A stretch of 23,938 bases of DNA, from the IMG/VR virus record IMGVR_UViG_3300020156_000076, positions 1 through 23,938 of that record; one strand, written 5' to 3'. Under the pieces are notes generated by a model that made no database searches, was not told the origin of the DNA, and was given only the letters and a program-made list of their open reading frames with translations. How positions within the stretch are numbered: the first letter of the stretch is position 1; each line of letters begins with the position of its first letter. Below are positions 21,645 through 23,938 of the stretch, piece after piece. Position numbers and translations under genes: made by a program. Source of the stretch: a virus.

Positions 21645-22988
21645 TCACCACCTTGTATATGCTGCCGTATTCGGCCGGCCGCCCGTCATGGCCTTCACAA
21701 CCTTCTGGTGCTTCTCCTGCGGCGTTGGATTGTCCGGGTCGCTCTCGTGCTTCTTACGCTCCTTGAACTGCATCGCCTCGTCGTTCATTCCGTACCGTAC
21801 TGCATCTATACTGTGATTGTTCTTGTCGGGGTAACCGGCTTTGAAATTCCCGTTGGCGTCCTTCTCAAGCTCGTATGTGAGGAATTCGCGCGCCGTTTCC
21901 GGACAGCGCTGGTCGTCTATGATTATGGCCTCTAAATCCTGCAGGAACTTGATTCCATACTCGATTGAGTCCGGCCCCTTCTTTACCGACCGTATCCTTC
22001 TGCCGTATTGCCGGAGTTCATGATTCGACTTTGGTTCCGCTGAATCCGCTATGATTTGCTCGTTGTTCTTGTTCTCCTTCTCGATCTCTTGGTTCAGCAT
22101 GTAATTGCTCATGCCCACCTTGTAGATTTCGAAGAAGATATACAACCGTTTGTACTTACGATCGTAATGCATGACGTTGTATGATACAGGATCAATTGCA
22201 TAACCGTAGTCAAGGCCGCGCTTGATGTTGTAAAAGTCCTCGATTTCCTCATTGCTGATCTTGCGAATCTGTACGTTGTCGAATACTTCCCCGCCTGTTC
22301 CTGTGACCGATCCCAAGTATTCATGCTCGTATGATGTCGGCTTAGTTACCTTCAGATGCTCAGCCTCTACGATGAATTGCTCCCCGAGCCACTCCCTCGG
22401 CACCGTCAGGTAGTTACTGTGATGCGTCATACGGTCAGCCCTTGTTAACTTCACTTCGGTATTAACCCAGTTGTTCGCACTCTTCGGCGGGTTGTACGAG
22501 TAGAATACAGTGAACTTTGGACCACCGCGCATGAGAGACTGATTGATCATCCGGATCTCTTCCATGCCGGTAAACTCGTCTACTTCCTCATACCACAGAT
22601 ATTTGCAATAGCCGCGGTGAAACTTGATCGACTTGATCTTCTTTGGCTTATCCGCGCCCCGGAATATGATTTTCTGTCCGGTCGGTATGTAGGTCAGCGT
22701 TAATGGGCTGACGCTGGTATGCCAAAATTGGCTGACGCCTAATGCTTGCTCAATTGCCCACTGGAACTGTTCATACACCGAATCTTTCAGCGTATCCTTT
22801 ACCTTCCGTAGTGCCACGCAGTTTGCATCGGGATCTTTCATCATACCGAGCACGATCTCGATAGCGACGAACGATGACTTCGTACTGCCCCGGCCACCAC
22901 CTAACCAGTAATGAGTATGTCCGCCGCGCTTGACGTCCCTGTGAACCTCATGGAACGATGGTGCAATGCATGTTGATAGTCTCGTCAT
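21645..22988 (-). CDS. terL: Terminase large subunit (PBSX/XtmB type), 447 aa
   Basis: The packaging motor ATPase plus nuclease. Walker A is LGGGRGSTKSS (29-39), Walker B YLWYEEVDEF (130-139, acidic pair 134-135), and a coupling motif is FYSYNPP (162-168). The C-terminal RNase H-like nuclease has Asp260 in GLDYGYAIDP, Asp315 in ADSAEPKS and Asp395 in NHSIDAVRY. The length is normal. It overlaps terS by four bases (ATGA). Confidence 0.95.
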   Translation of the reverse strand: MTRLSTCIAPSFHEVHRDVKRGGHTHYWLGGGRGSTKSSFVAIEIVLGMMKDPDANCVALRKVKDTLKDSVYEQFQWAIEQALGVSQFWHTSVSPLTLTYIPTGQKIIFRGADKPKKIKSIKFHRGYCKYLWYEEVDEFTGMEEIRMINQSLMRGGPKFTVFYSYNPPKSANNWVNTEVKLTRADRMTHHSNYLTVPREWLGEQFIVEAEHLKVTKPTSYEHEYLGSVTGTGGEVFDNVQIRKISNEEIEDFYNIKRGLDYGYAIDPVSYNVMHYDRKYKRLYIFFEIYKVGMSNYMLNQEIEKENKNNEQIIADSAEPKSNHELRQYGRRIRSVKKGPDSIEYGIKFLQDLEAIIIDDQRCPETAREFLTYELEKDANGNFKAGYPDKNNHSIDAVRYGMNDEAMQFKERKKHESDPDNPTPQEKHQKVVKAMTGGRPNTAAYTRW

Positions 22989-23413
22989 ATATCATCGACC
23001 ACCTGAACTCCGACTGTTCCGCCAAGGTTCAAGTTGTCAGTAAATAGCCTGTATCGTTTGCCGAGTAGTTCAGCAGCGCCCTTCCTTACTTGAACCGCAG
23101 GGACGTTGTCTACAAGTTCCTGCATCCCATTCCCGACCAATAGCGGCACTCGCTCAATCACCTCACCGCGCATGACGCTAGTCAGGAATTCAAGTACTTC
23201 GTCTTGGCTGGCGATTCGTTCATTATCCTTTTCGGCTATTGCCGCCTCTATATACGCGTGAACCTTAGGGTTTCTTAGGAGTTTATGGCCTTCGACTCCT
23301 GCAGCATTATCACTGTGTACCGAATAGCCTGCGCGCTTGTATGAATCTGTGGCGTTCCCTGACTCGATAAAAAAGTCAGCAAATCGTTTCTGTTTTTCGG
23401 TCAGTTCTGCCAT
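22985..23413 (-). CDS. terS: Terminase small subunit, 142 aa
   Basis: Recognises phage DNA and feeds it to TerL. The N-terminus (MAELTEKQKRFADFFIESGNATDSYKRAGY...) is the standard terminase_2/XtmA-type DNA-binding region with a helix-turn-helix; LLRNPKVHAYI and a central helical oligomerisation part follow. ATG 23413 is used because AGGTGG lies nine bases upstream; the GTG at 23419 would be too close. It overlaps terL by ATGA. Confidence 0.92.
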   Translation of the reverse strand: MAELTEKQKRFADFFIESGNATDSYKRAGYSVHSDNAAGVEGHKLLRNPKVHAYIEAAIAEKDNERIASQDEVLEFLTSVMRGEVIERVPLLVGNGMQELVDNVPAVQVRKGAAELLGKRYRLFTDNLNLGGTVGVQVVDDI

Positions 23414-23464
23414 ATCCACTCACCACCTGTTCGTTATACAGAATGTTTCCCCTGTGGTTATTCC

Positions 23465-23623
23465 TCACTTTTGTTCTTCACTACGAACATTTTCATCACC
23501 AAACGCCCGTTTGATCTGCTCTATCCGTTCTTCCGGATTTTCAACCTCGCCTCGGTCAATCCGTTGCTGGAGCTTCGCTAATGCTATTTGCATGGACCTT
23601 AGCCGGTATTTGTCGTTTTTCAT
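23465..23623 (-). CDS. First late gene: small charged protein, 52 aa
   Basis: ATG 23623 follows TAGGAGA with good spacing. The product is a highly charged helical peptide (MKNDKYRLRSMQIALAKLQQ, then RIDRGEVENPEERIEQIKR). It precedes terS on the same strand by about 50 bases and directly follows a terminator. Similar short coiled-coil proteins occur just before small terminase genes; the role is unknown. Its start codon lies about 13 bases from the terminator T-run. Confidence 0.6.
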   Translation of the reverse strand: MKNDKYRLRSMQIALAKLQQRIDRGEVENPEERIEQIKRAFGDENVRSEEQK

Positions 23624-23635
23624 CAGTTCTCCTAA

Positions 23636-23666
23636 TCAAAAAGAGCGAATACGATGTACGCTCTAT
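23636..23666 (-). terminator. Intrinsic terminator at the head of the late operon
   Basis: On the minus strand AGAGCG and CGCTCT, with an inner GTA/TAC extension, close a hairpin followed by TTTTGATT. The ribosome site of the 52-aa gene comes right after it. It would block leader transcription unless antiterminated. Confidence 0.65.
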
Positions 23667-23701
23667 AGCGTAGTTACGTATCGCTCTCTCTTGGGTACGC
23701 C

Positions 23702-23711
23702 GGGAGCTCCC
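23702..23711. repeat. Perfect palindrome GGGAGCTCCC
   Basis: A 10-base perfect palindrome between the extended -10 candidate and the leader terminator; a possible protein-binding site in the leader. Confidence 0.35.
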
Positions 23712-23733
23712 CGATCAACTTCCCCATGATCTA

Positions 23734-23742
23734 ATATTAGCA
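23734..23742 (-). promoter_or_regulatory. Extended -10 late-promoter candidate
   Basis: On the minus strand TG-C-TAATAT, with only a weak T-rich -35. A transcript would start near 23727, giving a leader of about 65 bases up to the terminator, as in lambda pR'-tR'. Confidence 0.4.
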
Positions 23743-23843
23743 TAGGTAAGGTGGGAAAAAAGTGTGAAAAAAGCGTAATTATCGGCCCCCGGACTCCGTC
23801 CTGAGTAATTCGGTCGAATCGAAGAAAAACTTTTAAAACCCTC

Positions 23844-23900
23844 TTGAATGTCGTACATGCGACATGGTATATTATATCCATCAAGACGTACATACGACAA
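23844..23900. promoter_or_regulatory. Overlapping opposed promoters with two operators (switch region)
   Basis: The + strand promoter is TTGAAT (23844-23849)-N18-TATATT (23868-23873). The minus strand promoter is TTGTCG (23895-23900)-N18-TATAAT (23871-23876). They share their -10 core. Operator 1, ATGTCG-TACATG-CGACAT (23848-23865), sits in the + spacer. Operator 2, AGACGTACATACGACAA (23884-23900), matches it at 13 of 17 positions and lies in the minus -35/spacer. The two are 35 bases apart. The regulator that binds them is probably encoded just outside the window. Confidence 0.6.
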
Positions 23901-23938
23901 ACCCAACAAGCCGGATACGCCGGATGAGGTTGAAAGGA
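23901..23938 (+). other. Leader and ribosome site of a gene beyond the window
   Basis: Downstream of the + promoter is a GCCGGAT direct repeat (two copies with two bases between them), then GAGGTTGAAAGGA at the window end. This is the ribosome site of a + strand gene whose start lies outside. Confidence 0.4.

Noticed and set aside
23663-23893. Minus-strand 76-codon frame in the right-end control region
   Set aside because: Its start lies within the promoter core and it reads through the leader; no ribosome site is seen.
23715-23909. LexA box at the right-end palindromes
   Set aside because: The sites read GTCGTACATGCGAC and GACGTACATACGAC and lack the GAAC/GTTC half-sites, so they are more likely operators of another regulator.
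1-23938. CRISPR array, tRNA or rRNA genes, insertion sequences
   Set aside because: No regularly spaced repeats, cloverleaf-like segments, rRNA motifs or transposase frames were recognised on either strand; a tRNA scan would be needed to exclude a degenerate tRNA.

Overview
The window reads as most of a temperate, short-tailed (podovirus-type) phage genome or prophage from a low-to-mid GC Gram-positive host. Strong GGAGG-type ribosome sites, a YolD-family gene under a LexA box, a secreted stalk-domain (copper amine oxidase N-terminal type) protein and a TxpA/Hol_Tox-like mini-toxin all suit Bacillales. Paenibacillaceae is my best guess, by inference only. There is no tape-measure or contractile-sheath gene. 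The order small terminase, large terminase, portal, scaffold, coat, adaptor, nozzle, fibre, ejection proteins, lysis is that of P22-like phages.

Left arm (1-3251, mostly + strand, AT-richer): the tail of an HTH regulator cut by the window edge, a possible small minus-strand gene, a Cro/C1-type HTH protein, a four-helix membrane protein, a zinc-ribbon protein and a 482-aa large serine integrase. A 17-bp-arm inverted repeat directly after the integrase is an attP candidate. A bidirectional terminator separates this arm from a YolD gene on the minus strand whose start region is covered by a textbook GAAC-N4-GTTC LexA box.

Late block (3841-23623, minus strand, read right to left): a 52-aa gene, TerS, TerL, a 68-aa membrane protein, portal, scaffold, major capsid, a 45-aa protein, adaptor 1, a 791-aa SGNH-hydrolase surface protein with a signal peptide, adaptor 2, a nozzle-like protein and a fibre. 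Then come two non-virion inserts: a promoter-equipped secreted stalk protein coupled to a 58-aa membrane protein, and a + strand type I toxin-antitoxin cassette. The block ends with a 399-aa and a 1359-aa (polyvalent) ejection protein and a lysis cluster with overlapping frames (67-aa protein, holin-like proteins, 49-aa CxxC protein, amidase). Several intrinsic terminators lie inside the block, each a few tens of bases before the next gene with no room for a promoter. This suggests that late transcription is antiterminated.

Right end (23640-23938): no gene inside the window. It holds two overlapping opposed promoters sharing one AT core and flanked by two similar near-palindromic operators (a likely switch), then an extended -10 late-promoter candidate and a terminator just before the first late gene. 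A + strand gene probably starts just beyond the edge.

Small genes of under 60 codons found by reading the strands directly are at 192-356, 4761-4910, 10729-10806, 11019-11195, 17774-17911 and 23465-23623.
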